Source: Emticicia sp051209875
GTDB taxonomy: Bacteria; Bacteroidota; Bacteroidia; Cytophagales; Spirosomataceae
Assembly (NCBI RefSeq): GCF_051209875.1
Contig: NZ_JBNTQY010000002.1
Location: 60,011 to 124,010 of the forward strand
Length of the DNA stretch: 64,000 nt
Direction of reading: 5' to 3'
Shown here: positions 8,666 through 16,659 of the stretch, in pieces
Layout of the letters: every line of letters starts with the position of its first letter
Position numbering within the stretch: the first letter of the stretch is position 1
Notes under the pieces: generated by a model
Told to the model about the DNA's origin: nothing
Database searches by the model: none
What the model saw: only the letters and a program-made list of their open reading frames with translations
Translations under genes and position numbers: made by a program

Positions 8666-9784
8666 TTATTTAAGGATTACAAATTCAACTCTACGATTTT
8701 CGGCCTTACCTTCAAAGGTTTTGTTGTCGCCAATAGGTTTTGTTTCGCCATAGCCTTTGGCAATAAGTTTTGAGGCATTCACACCTAAGGAAATTAATTT
8801 TGCTTTTACAGCATCAGCTCTGTCTTGAGAAAGTTTAAGATTACTGGCATCATCGCCATCACTGTCGGTATGTCCACCAATTTCAAATGTCAATTCGGGG
8901 TGTTCTTTTAAAATACTCACAATAGTATTTAACGTTCCCATACTTTCAGGTTTAATGGTGGCTTTGTTTACGTCAAAGTTTATACCTCTTGCTATAAATT
9001 TTCCATCTGTGGTCAGGGTTTTGTATGGGTCTGCTCCACCTTCAGCAATTCTTACATTTTTAAAAAACACTTGTGGTCCGTATTCTTTTGAAACCCCATA
9101 AGCATATAGCATAAAGGTTTCAGGTAGTCCTGAAGCGATTTGTGCATTTAAAATACGTTCGCTGTTGAGATACACTTTCAACGATTTTTCGGTTATAGCA
9201 ATAGAAACGTGTACCCATTTATCTGCAAGGTCTTCGGACACTTGTACTTCGTCAATAGTTTCTAATAATTTGCCTGCTTTGTAATTGCCTTCAAAGGTTT
9301 TAAAAGTGGCTTTGCCTAATGCCTGTATTAAAATTGGTTTGGCAAAATCGCCAATGGTTGGCACATTGCCAGCCAACTCTTGTTGGTCGGTTTGAAATTT
9401 TATTTGAATAGATGGAAATTTCAACTTGCCTTCTTTTGCAGCGTCAATAAAAGTACTATTGTCAAACCGCCATAAGTAATCAAACTCTATGGTGTAGCGG
9501 CTTGCAGATAATTTTTTGTATTTGGCATTCAGTCTTGGAAATGCCGATGGTTCGGCATCTAAAAATCCCATAACCAGTTCATTGTTTATTTTAGAAACTT
9601 CTACCATTCCTGAATTTACTAACCAGTAAGATGGTATTTCGTCTGTTTTTTCAGAAAGGAAGTTATCTTCAAAAAGCACTTTGTCTCCAGACACAAAGTC
9701 AAATTTTGCATAGGATTTTTCGCTGACCTGTGCTTGTGCAATGTTCATTGTCATTCCTAAAATTGAAATGATGATTTTTTTCAT
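8666..9784 (-). CDS. OmpA-family protein with concanavalin-like N-domain
   Basis: A 372-residue protein. It has a signal peptide (to about residue 19), a jelly-roll/LamG- or DUF1080-like region at about 25-245 (DKWVHVSIAITEKSLKVYLNSE is typical of such folds and is cited here as VHVSIAITEKSLKVYLN), and a C-terminal OmpA domain at about 265-372. The latter shows the peptidoglycan-binding signature FEIGGHTDSDGDD, LSQDRADAVKAKL and ENRRVEFVI. It anchors to peptidoglycan and presumably binds a carbohydrate or protein partner through the N-domain (inference). It is first in a three-gene operon of secreted proteins. Confidence 0.8.
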   Translation of the reverse strand: MKKIIISILGMTMNIAQAQVSEKSYAKFDFVSGDKVLFEDNFLSEKTDEIPSYWLVNSGMVEVSKINNELVMGFLDAEPSAFPRLNAKYKKLSASRYTIEFDYLWRFDNSTFIDAAKEGKLKFPSIQIKFQTDQQELAGNVPTIGDFAKPILIQALGKATFKTFEGNYKAGKLLETIDEVQVSEDLADKWVHVSIAITEKSLKVYLNSERILNAQIASGLPETFMLYAYGVSKEYGPQVFFKNVRIAEGGADPYKTLTTDGKFIARGINFDVNKATIKPESMGTLNTIVSILKEHPELTFEIGGHTDSDGDDASNLKLSQDRADAVKAKLISLGVNASKLIAKGYGETKPIGDNKTFEGKAENRRVEFVILK

Positions 9785-9824
9785 TTTATTGTCTGTTATT
9801 GTTATTAGGGTGTTTCGGTAAAAT

Positions 9825-9965
9825 CACAGCTAACGTTTTGCAGCTTGGCGAAGTGGCGGAAATCAAAGCACAAAGGTTCAGTTTTGCACAAAAGTTCAAT
9901 CGAAGAACTGCCGTTGATTTTAGCACTAAACCCGCCATTTTGCCAAACTGCTGTTACCTGCTGTG
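9825..9965 (+). repeat. attC-like imperfect hairpin element 2
   Basis: The left arm 9825-9859 (CACAGC, TAAC, GCAGCTTGGCGAAGTGGCGG) pairs with the right arm 9931-9965 (CCCGCCATTTTGCCAAACTGC, GTTACC, GCTGTG), leaving 3-4 base bulges on each side and a roughly 70-base loop. A T7 run follows. It shares the core TTGGCGAAG and the AAC/GTT outer boxes with element 1 and has the same orientation. The two elements bracket the 6404-9784 operon exactly, as cassette borders would. Confidence 0.5.
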
Positions 9966-9990
9966 CTTTTTTTGGTCGTCAATGCTTTTT

Positions 9991-11115
9991 CTATTGTGTC
10001 GTAAATTCTGTAAATGTTTTTCCATCATAGCTATATAGTCCAAATTCTTTTGTTCCAACCCAAATGTTCCCAATATTATCTTCGATTACAGTCCAAACTT
10101 GATTGTTTCTCATACCTGTCGATGCAATTGGTGTAAATTTTTTTCCGTCATAGACTGTTATACCTTTTAAGCCATCGCCACTTGTTCCAGCTTTGCCTAA
10201 ACTACCAAACCATATATTGCCGTTTGTGGCTTCGTATAAACAACTTGCCATATTATCGGAAACGCCATCTTTTTCTAAATAACTTTCTATTGTCTTTCCG
10301 TTGTAAAGACAGATACCATTAAGTCTTGTTGCCATCCAAATATAACCTTTAGTATCTTCTATTAATTGCAATATATGTATAGCAGAGGTATTCCGACCAA
10401 CTACCATAAATGATTTTCCATCATAATAGATTAAGCCATTTGTTGATGAACTAAACCAGATATTGCCTTTTTTGTCTTCTACAATTGTCGATACAAAACC
10501 TTGATGTTGGTTGTTGAATGAGCCTTTATTAGTTGCCTCTTTCCAGTTGCTATCTGCGTATCTAAAATTGGTGAATTGATGTCCATCATATTTCCACAAA
10601 CCATCACTTTCTGTTCCAAACCAAATGTTGCCATTTTTGTCGCCAGTAACACAAAAAACTTGTAACTTTTTATCTGATGAATTGCTACTGCCAATGTCAG
10701 ATTTTGGGCGTTCAAAGTTGGGGATTTCTAAACGCTTGAAACTATTTCCGTCATTATGAAATAGTCCATCGTTTGTAGCAACCCAAATACTCCCTTTTAT
10801 GTCTTGGGCAATACCAACAACAAAATTGCTTGCAAGCCCTTCATTTTCTGAATAACGGGTAAATGATTGTCCGTCATACTTATATACACCAGCACCAGTT
10901 GTACCAAACCAAAGATTGCCATCTTTGTCTTTCATAGAACAGCGAAACATTGTTTGTGAACTAACTCCATTTGGCAAACTGATTTTCGTTTCCGTCTTAG
11001 GATTGTTAGTAATATCCTTTGAAGTTGATGTTTGAGTTTGTCCATTGCAAGATGTCAACGTTAATAACAAACTAAAAAATAAAACTGTGTTTAGTGTAAA
11101 GATTGTATTTTTCAT
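9991..11115 (-). CDS. Beta-propeller lipoprotein (two-component regulator propeller repeats)
   Basis: A 374-residue protein. The start at 11115 is chosen over an ATG 18 bases upstream because MKNTIFTLNTVLF opens a lipoprotein signal with lipobox LTSC. The mature part consists of about seven Reg_prop repeats of type DKDGNLWFGTTGAGVYKYDG, repeated as KGSIWVATNDGLF, NGNIWFGTESDGLW, KGNIWFSSSTNGLI, KGYIWMATRLNGI, NGNIWFGSLG and IGNIWVGTKEFGLYSYDG. Such propellers are normally the sensor part of hybrid histidine kinases; here the domain stands alone without kinase or membrane helices, so it may be a periplasmic ligand-binding or scaffolding protein. Confidence 0.8.
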   Translation of the reverse strand: MKNTIFTLNTVLFFSLLLTLTSCNGQTQTSTSKDITNNPKTETKISLPNGVSSQTMFRCSMKDKDGNLWFGTTGAGVYKYDGQSFTRYSENEGLASNFVVGIAQDIKGSIWVATNDGLFHNDGNSFKRLEIPNFERPKSDIGSSNSSDKKLQVFCVTGDKNGNIWFGTESDGLWKYDGHQFTNFRYADSNWKEATNKGSFNNQHQGFVSTIVEDKKGNIWFSSSTNGLIYYDGKSFMVVGRNTSAIHILQLIEDTKGYIWMATRLNGICLYNGKTIESYLEKDGVSDNMASCLYEATNGNIWFGSLGKAGTSGDGLKGITVYDGKKFTPIASTGMRNNQVWTVIEDNIGNIWVGTKEFGLYSYDGKTFTEFTTQ

Positions 11116-11478
11116 TTTGTCAATTCGTTTCATTTTTGCTTCAATGTTAGTGGTCTCGTAGCATAGCAGGTAACTCTTTAATATACGAAAGTTTTGTCGT
11201 ACTTTTTGTATTGTTTAGTACATTTCAAATGTAAAATTAAACTATTCTTGTCGTACTTATAAATTGTCAAACATTCTTTACTTACAAATATAGCTTAATA
11301 TGTCAATATCATAAACGACCGATATTGGTTTGTTATAAGGAAAGGATTGTTCAATATATTTAAAAGTAAGATATAAGTAACTAAAGGAGATATTTTTGGA
11401 TTACAACAAGAGTCTGAATATGCGTGGTGCGACTGATAGCGGACACATTGTTGCATATATCTTATTAGGTGTTTTTTA
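11116..11478. other. Intergenic region with no gene seen
   Basis: AT-rich DNA. The only motif noticed is AGCATAGCAGGTAAC at about 11162-11176, which resembles the outer arm of attC-like element 2 in reverse orientation, without a recognisable partner arm. It separates the propeller gene from the end of the Gabija operon. Confidence 0.3.
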
Positions 11479-13032
11479 TTATTCCTTACTTAATAATTCC
11501 ACCCCAAGATTTGATAATTTTTGCTTGTTTGCTTCATTTATGTCCTCTAAACAACCAATTACAAGCATATCACGTGCACGAGTAAAAGCCACATATCCAA
11601 GCCGATATTTATCATCTAATTGTGAATTTGCCTTTTCAAAATCTAACCATTCGGATAATTCTTGGTTATTTTCCGCAATTAATAAAACAGATGTGGCTTC
11701 CAAACCTTTTGAGCTATGTATAGTTGAGAAAAAAGATTCTGTATTGGATGTTTTACAATTCATTTCAGTAGTAAAAATATCATTTAAACTTCTGTCTTGA
11801 TTGATTTCAGTTTCATTCTTTGCCTCTATTCCAAATTTAGAGTTAAAACTTTCAACAATAAATTTTCTCTTTTCATTACACTCTTTGATTACTTCAAAAA
11901 TTTCAAGGCAAAATTTCCTAAACTCAATTTCGTCATAAATATCTTTGATAAATTCAGTTTTTTTAATTCCAATAATGGCCAATATACAACGTTCCAACTC
12001 TTTTAATGGACTGGTTAATTTACTTTCGCCTTTTTCAAGTCGGCTTACCTTAGATTTAATCATCAGGTAAATATTGTAAATTGGCTTTTGTGGCTTATTA
12101 TCAATCCAATTCCGAGTCAATATTAAATCTGCAAAAAAATCTTTTCTCAAATCCTTCTTTCTTTTGCTATGCAAATCATGAAGAGAATGTTTCTTTTTTA
12201 GTTTTCGGTACTTGTCGATTAAGCATTTTATTTCTTTTTCTTCAATAAAATAAATAGGAATATCACAAGCCAAGTTTTCAGTTGTTTGTTTATACTCTTC
12301 TTCTAAAATAAAATGATTAGCAAAATCTACAATTGTTTTTCGAGAACGGTAATTTATATTTGTAGAAACAACAGAATGTGAGTGATTGATTTTCAAATCA
12401 TTTAAAGGGGTTTTGTCAAAACTTTCTGGGACTTGTTCAGGGTCGATATGTGTCAAATCATAAGAAAACTTGAATATGCACTGCAAAGGGTCGCCAATTA
12501 AATATACTTTTGTTTTTCTTGCTTCGATTATTTTCTTCCAAAGCAAGTGAATTTTTAAACGATTATCTTGGTATTCATCAATAAAAAGAAACTGAATTTT
12601 GTTTAATAGAAGATTAAAAACGGATTCATTTTCTAAAATTCTTTCCGCCAATTCAAGAACTTTGTCAAAAACTAAAACCCCTTTCTGTTCCCATTCATTT
12701 GCCTTCGCTATTCGGAAAGGTTTATCGCTCCAATTTGAGTTAATACCGTCAACATATATTTTATCTTCAGGCATTAGGTTTAATACTTTTCCGTAAGGAT
12801 TTAAAACATATTGAATCAAAAAACTATGGATTGTCCCAATATAAATATTAGGCATCAATTTTACCTCTTGCGAAATTCTTTTCCGCAGTTCTTCAGTTGC
12901 TGCATTGGTAAAGGTGATTACTGCACAAGTACGACAAGCATCTAACTCTGGTAAGCATTTCACAACTTCTTCTTTCAAATTATGCGTTTTGCCAGCACCT
13001 GCACCCGCAATAACTATTTTAAGATTTTCCAT
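11479..13032 (-). CDS. gajB: Gabija GajB: UvrD/Rep-like SF1 helicase
   Basis: A 517-residue superfamily-1 helicase. Motifs in order: Walker A AGAGAGKT (9-16), Ia ITFTNAATEELRKRI, Ib IGTIHSF, II FLFIDEYQDN, III VYLIGDPLQCIF, IV NYRSRKTIVDFAN, V FSTIHSSKGLEATSVLL and VI YVAFTRARDMLVIG. It starts 4 bases after the OLD-family nuclease gene gajA. This gene order and the lengths match the two-gene Gabija anti-phage system, where GajB is thought to sense DNA ends or nucleotide state and work with GajA to cut invading DNA. All ATPase motifs are intact. Confidence 0.9.
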   Translation of the reverse strand: MENLKIVIAGAGAGKTHNLKEEVVKCLPELDACRTCAVITFTNAATEELRKRISQEVKLMPNIYIGTIHSFLIQYVLNPYGKVLNLMPEDKIYVDGINSNWSDKPFRIAKANEWEQKGVLVFDKVLELAERILENESVFNLLLNKIQFLFIDEYQDNRLKIHLLWKKIIEARKTKVYLIGDPLQCIFKFSYDLTHIDPEQVPESFDKTPLNDLKINHSHSVVSTNINYRSRKTIVDFANHFILEEEYKQTTENLACDIPIYFIEEKEIKCLIDKYRKLKKKHSLHDLHSKRKKDLRKDFFADLILTRNWIDNKPQKPIYNIYLMIKSKVSRLEKGESKLTSPLKELERCILAIIGIKKTEFIKDIYDEIEFRKFCLEIFEVIKECNEKRKFIVESFNSKFGIEAKNETEINQDRSLNDIFTTEMNCKTSNTESFFSTIHSSKGLEATSVLLIAENNQELSEWLDFEKANSQLDDKYRLGYVAFTRARDMLVIGCLEDINEANKQKLSNLGVELLSKE

Positions 13033-13036
13033 AGAT

Positions 13037-14941
13037 TTATGAAATTAAGAAGTCGAAACCATCTTTGATATAAATTGGGATATTGAATTTTGGGGTTTTG
13101 TTTGTAAAACTTTTGTCTTGTAAAACTTCGACTAAATTTACTGCAAAATCTGCTTTATGATTGTGTTTTAAAGTCATTTTACCACTGCTGTCAGGTTCTT
13201 TTAAATAAATTTCATTGAAGAAATTGTCCGAATCAATAGGATTACTTCCTAAGCTATTTTTTAATTTTTCACCATTAATTCGTCTCGTTCTAATTAAAGC
13301 CTCTAAAAGAATATCTTTACCATCTTCTCTGAGATTCGATGAAATTAAATCAGTTTCATAAGTATAGGTACTTGTTTTTTCTATTTTGATAACAGAACAG
13401 TCTTTATATCTTTCTTTCAAATTATCTGCCCTTGTATTATCATCGCTATCTGTAAAAACCAAACATTTGATAAAGTAGCCTGCTTTAATTACTTCTAAAA
13501 AATGTTTCATAGCAACTCCTTGAACATTTACAATCGTAATATTCTTTTTCTCCAATGTTTCTTTTGTATGAATTTTAAAAAATTCAGGAATTACAAGTTG
13601 CTCTGAAATGCCCTCTACCAAGATGATTTTGCGAGTAAAAAACATAATTGATTTTGTAGCATCTAAATATTTTTGCAAATATTTTTTTGAATCTTTAGGA
13701 ATAGATTTTAGTAGGTAATGCGGTTTTATATTTCCACTGTCCTTATAAAGAACTATAGTATTATCCAAATCTAATTGTGAAGTAATATGTGTGGAATGAG
13801 AAGTAATAATCACTTGTCGCTCTTCATTGACTTCTTTAGTATTTCTTGACAAATGCACTTGCAAAGTTGGGTGTAAATGTGCTTCTGGTTCTTCAATTCC
13901 AATCAAGCGAAAATATACCTTCTTTTTATCAGCATTTTTTACAAGTTGCGACAACAAAAGAGAAATGTAAAGTAAATTATTCCGTCCTAAGCCATTTCTT
14001 TCAATACTAATAGGCTCAGAACCATAAATGAGGCTTAGTTTTTTCAAAATTTCACTTTCCTCGACACCCGAAAATTGGAAATTAATCAAGCCGTTTTCAT
14101 CTTCTTCAGAAATTTGTTTTAAAAATTTCTCAATGTCCTTTTTTATATCAGTAAATACAGAAGTTTCTTTACTGATAATTTGATTTAATTCAGCTAATTT
14201 TTCTTTAATCGAATCAATATCTTTTTTTGAAGTTGTCGTTTGTTCAGTTGTTCTTGTATTCAAAATAGAGAAAAGCAACGTATTTCGTCCTCCTGCCAAA
14301 AGTTGGGATTTAGCATCTCGCAAAGCATCTAAGAGTTCCATTTTCAAAAAACTCAACCAAGAAAAATCTACTTTTTGAGTTTCATTGTTTCCACCAAATA
14401 AGATATATCTGTAATACTCGATAGGGAAAGAAATACTTTGTATTTGTCTTTGCTCAAATTGTTCAAGTGTTTCCGTAACTATTATTGAAAGACTTGATAG
14501 GTTTCTTTTAATCTCTGAAAACCATTTTTTTTCTAAATCACTTTTTTGAGAAATACTGCTCAAATACGTAACCTGTGCTTTTTCTCCAATTTTTACCATT
14601 CCGTCATTTATAAAACAGTCATTCATAACTGCTTTTTGGTCATGCGACATTTTTTCAAAAACTAAATCAACTCTAATTTCGGGAAAGATAAGTTTAGAAA
14701 AATCACTTTCAGCAACTACTTGCTTTTTAAAATTTAAAACAGTTTGATAATGAAAATCATCTGTTTCTAACACTCTCTTTTGGAAAAAGGAAATATCTGG
14801 ACTTAGAATCAAGCCTATGGCATTAAGTAAATTAGTTTTCCCTACATTGTTCTCCCCAATAATAAGCGTAAAAGACTGTAAGTCAAGTTCTAAACTTGAA
14901 AAATTGCGGTAGTTTTGAACAGTAATTTTAGAAATGTACAT
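13037..14941 (-). CDS. gajA: Gabija GajA: OLD-family ATPase/TOPRIM nuclease
   Basis: A 634-residue OLD-family endonuclease. The N-terminal ABC-type ATPase has Walker A GENNVGKT (29-36), a signature-like RNGLGRNNLLYISLLL at about 310-325, Walker B IGIEEPEAHLHP at about 345 and the switch IITSHSTHITSQ. A C-terminal TOPRIM domain begins at about 435, with VEGISEQL (catalytic Glu) and FTDSDDN (DxD) at about 493. The family nicks DNA, and in Gabija the activity is released when phage replication depletes NTPs. It heads a two-gene operon with gajB. The slightly greater length than characterised GajA (about 580) comes from the coiled linker. The upstream gene-free stretch leads into an IS relic. Confidence 0.9.
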   Translation of the reverse strand: MYISKITVQNYRNFSSLELDLQSFTLIIGENNVGKTNLLNAIGLILSPDISFFQKRVLETDDFHYQTVLNFKKQVVAESDFSKLIFPEIRVDLVFEKMSHDQKAVMNDCFINDGMVKIGEKAQVTYLSSISQKSDLEKKWFSEIKRNLSSLSIIVTETLEQFEQRQIQSISFPIEYYRYILFGGNNETQKVDFSWLSFLKMELLDALRDAKSQLLAGGRNTLLFSILNTRTTEQTTTSKKDIDSIKEKLAELNQIISKETSVFTDIKKDIEKFLKQISEEDENGLINFQFSGVEESEILKKLSLIYGSEPISIERNGLGRNNLLYISLLLSQLVKNADKKKVYFRLIGIEEPEAHLHPTLQVHLSRNTKEVNEERQVIITSHSTHITSQLDLDNTIVLYKDSGNIKPHYLLKSIPKDSKKYLQKYLDATKSIMFFTRKIILVEGISEQLVIPEFFKIHTKETLEKKNITIVNVQGVAMKHFLEVIKAGYFIKCLVFTDSDDNTRADNLKERYKDCSVIKIEKTSTYTYETDLISSNLREDGKDILLEALIRTRRINGEKLKNSLGSNPIDSDNFFNEIYLKEPDSSGKMTLKHNHKADFAVNLVEVLQDKSFTNKTPKFNIPIYIKDGFDFLIS

Positions 14942-15264
14942 CTATTGAACAGAGGATTTAATTTTGAAAACAAAGTATGGCAACGGAAGTGATAAAAAAG
15001 TGTATGAAAATAAACAAGTAATATAATTCTCAACATAATAGCCAGATAATCCCAAATATACTTTTATCAATACATCTTTTTCTTAAAAACTATTTAAAAA
15101 GCAGTTATATTTATTATACGGTACTTTTAGGTTTCTATTTAACATAAAAGAACTTATTGAACCGAACATATGCTACTATTTTAACTTGACATATATCTTA
15201 TAAATATATGATAATCAAGGACTTACGAAGAAATAAAAAAATGCAACTTCATACCCTACTTACG
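14942..15264. other. Intergenic region upstream of gajA
   Basis: AT-rich DNA of about 320 bases holding the presumed Gabija promoter. An AT-only inverted repeat CATATAT...ATATATG occurs near 15188-15210. I see no reading frame or clear TAnnTTTG box. Confidence 0.3.
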
Positions 15265-15267
15265 AAA

Positions 15268-15630
15268 AGTAGTGGAAAGTTACCGTACTGGGCTGGTCTC
15301 TTCTACCGAATTGAAGACTGGTTTGTGGATGGATTTTAAGCGTGTTCGGCAGCTTAACAGATGGTATTTTAAGCATCGAATTTTCCTCCTTCTTAAACCT
15401 AAAAAACTAAGAAAATGAAATCAGACAATGCCCGAATCAAAGAACTTGAAGCAAAAATCAAGTTACTTGAAAAAGAAAAAGAATTCTTCAAATTGAAGGC
15501 TGTTGCTTGGGAAACTTTGGTCGATGTGGCCGAAGAAACCGGGGCTGTCCTTACAGATGAATATTTCCATCAAAAAAAAGTTCGCACCCAAACGGTTGAA
15601 AAGCTGACTGCTATCCCTTGCTGGGTATGA
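15268..15630 (+). pseudogene. IS3-family orfA remnant
   Basis: The first part reads VVESYRTGLVSSTELKTG and WMDFKRVRQLNRWYFKHR in the frame ending at a TGA at about 15416. The continuation ARIKELEAKIKLLEKEKEFF (leucine-zipper-like coiled coil) is in another frame starting at the ATG at 15415. These join as one orfA with a frameshift at the overlap. The N-terminus is missing. Confidence 0.7.
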
Positions 15631-16437
15631 GTTTGCTCTGTTCATTGTTTGGGTTTAGTCGTCAAGCTTGGTATGCGGCTATCAAGCAAAAAGAAAAGGT
15701 TTCATTTGAATTTGACGTTGTTTTGGCTGAAATATTGGCTATTCGTAAGCGAATGCCAGTAGAGTGGTTACGGCCAATTCTGACCATTGCTTGAAAAAGT
15801 ATCCAAATTTAGTAAAAGTTATTATTCCAACCGAGACAGAATCGCTGTGGGTGTCCGAGATGACGGGGACGCTCAGTCTTATCTTTCTTGTGGTCGTGGC
15901 TTTGCTTATTTATCGTTGATTATGGATGCTTTTTCTCGGAAAGCGGAGTGCCGCCCAATCGTTGGTTGGTCTTTACAAAAGAAGTTGGATGCTAAGGGTC
16001 CTATTTTAGCTCTGAAAATGGTGTTGCAGTCCCGCACTAAAGCCTCACAATTTATCCACCATCGCTCCGGCGACCCGGTCCGACAGAGGCGTACAGTATA
16101 GTATTGCTTATGGGCGTACGTGGATTTATTGAGGGATGCAAATGTGAAAATTAGTATGTGCTCGTCGGCCGAACCCAATGAAAGTTCGATGGCTGAACGC
16201 CTAAATCGTACGTTGAAAGAAGATTTTAATGTGAAGGGGTTTATTTCTTTTTGTGAGGCTTCACAGGTAATTGAACAAGTAGTCAAGACTTATAATGATT
16301 ACCGTCCACATGCCTCATTAGATTACAAAACACCTAAGCAGGCTCGTCAATCTATTGGTAGTCAAAGACTTAGATGGTATCCGTATAAAAAAATAAGGTT
16401 TTCTAATGTGATTAGAAAACCTGTAAATTCGGGATGA
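15610..16437 (+). pseudogene. IS3-family orfB (DDE transposase) remnant
   Basis: The N-terminal piece LCSLFGFSRQAWYAAIKQK at about 15628-15690 is followed by an apparent deletion after IRKRMP, since the HTH/linker normally found there is missing. Then SDHCLKKYPNLVKVIIPTET, the frameshifted catalytic core AYLSLIMDAFSRK (first region), and a final frame at 16120-16437 with NESSMAERLNRTLKEDF, containing the catalytic Glu region, and YNDYRPHASLDYKTPKQA follow. At least three frame changes make it non-functional. Confidence 0.75.
16396..16422. terminator. Hairpin inside the IS3 relic 3' end
   Basis: Perfect 12-base arms AGGTTTTCTAAT and ATTAGAAAACCT with loop GTG. It lies inside the last codons of orfB and is conserved in the second relic (34299-34325, loop CAT). 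It is probably an IS-borne terminator or protective structure. Confidence 0.6.
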
Positions 16438-16560
16438 ATGAAAGCTGTTAAGCTATCTTTCGTAGCAGACTAACACAATCCTGATGACAGATAATCATAA
16501 AGTAATTGTATCTCGAAGAAAACGAACCCAGTTAAAAGTTCATCTGGCTAACATTTGAGA

Positions 16561-16592
16561 ACCGTTAAATCGAAAACTATACCGTTAAATGG
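16561..16592 (+). promoter_or_regulatory. LytTR-type direct-repeat operator upstream of the first large secreted protein
   Basis: Two copies, ACCGTTAAATCG (16561-16572) and ACCGTTAAATGG (16581-16592), are spaced 20 bases start to start, about two helical turns. The pattern matches the known LytTR-domain consensus [TA][AC][CA]GTTN[AG][TG] in direct repeat at 8 of 9 positions. The downstream copy begins 79 bases before the ATG at 16660. The same pair occurs at 27234/27254. Confidence 0.65.
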
Positions 16593-16659
16593 AATCTTCA
16601 AGAATTTTTCAGATACTTCATTCATATTTCAGATGAAATTTTAAATTTTATCAAGAAGA

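Larger units (their letters stand above)
15265..16475 (+). mobile_element. Degenerate IS3-family insertion sequence
   Basis: Remains of an IS3-type element with orfA (coiled-coil/HTH) followed by orfB (DDE integrase core), interrupted by frameshifts and an internal deletion. Left and right ends are approximate because terminal repeats are decayed; the right part is recognised by similarity to a second relic at 34256-34388. It is transpositionally dead and separates the Gabija operon from the signalling locus. Confidence 0.75.

Noticed and set aside
9799..10038. Plus-strand reading frames over element 2
   Set aside because: They run through the imperfect hairpin and the end of the propeller gene, and have no domain or start context.
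9991..11115. Hybrid two-component sensor kinase
   Set aside because: Only the propeller repeats are present; no Y_Y_Y, TM, HisKA or HATPase segment follows before the stop.
12599..12796. Plus-strand frames opposite gajB, gajA and the kinases
   Set aside because: All are antisense shadows of genes with complete motif sets.
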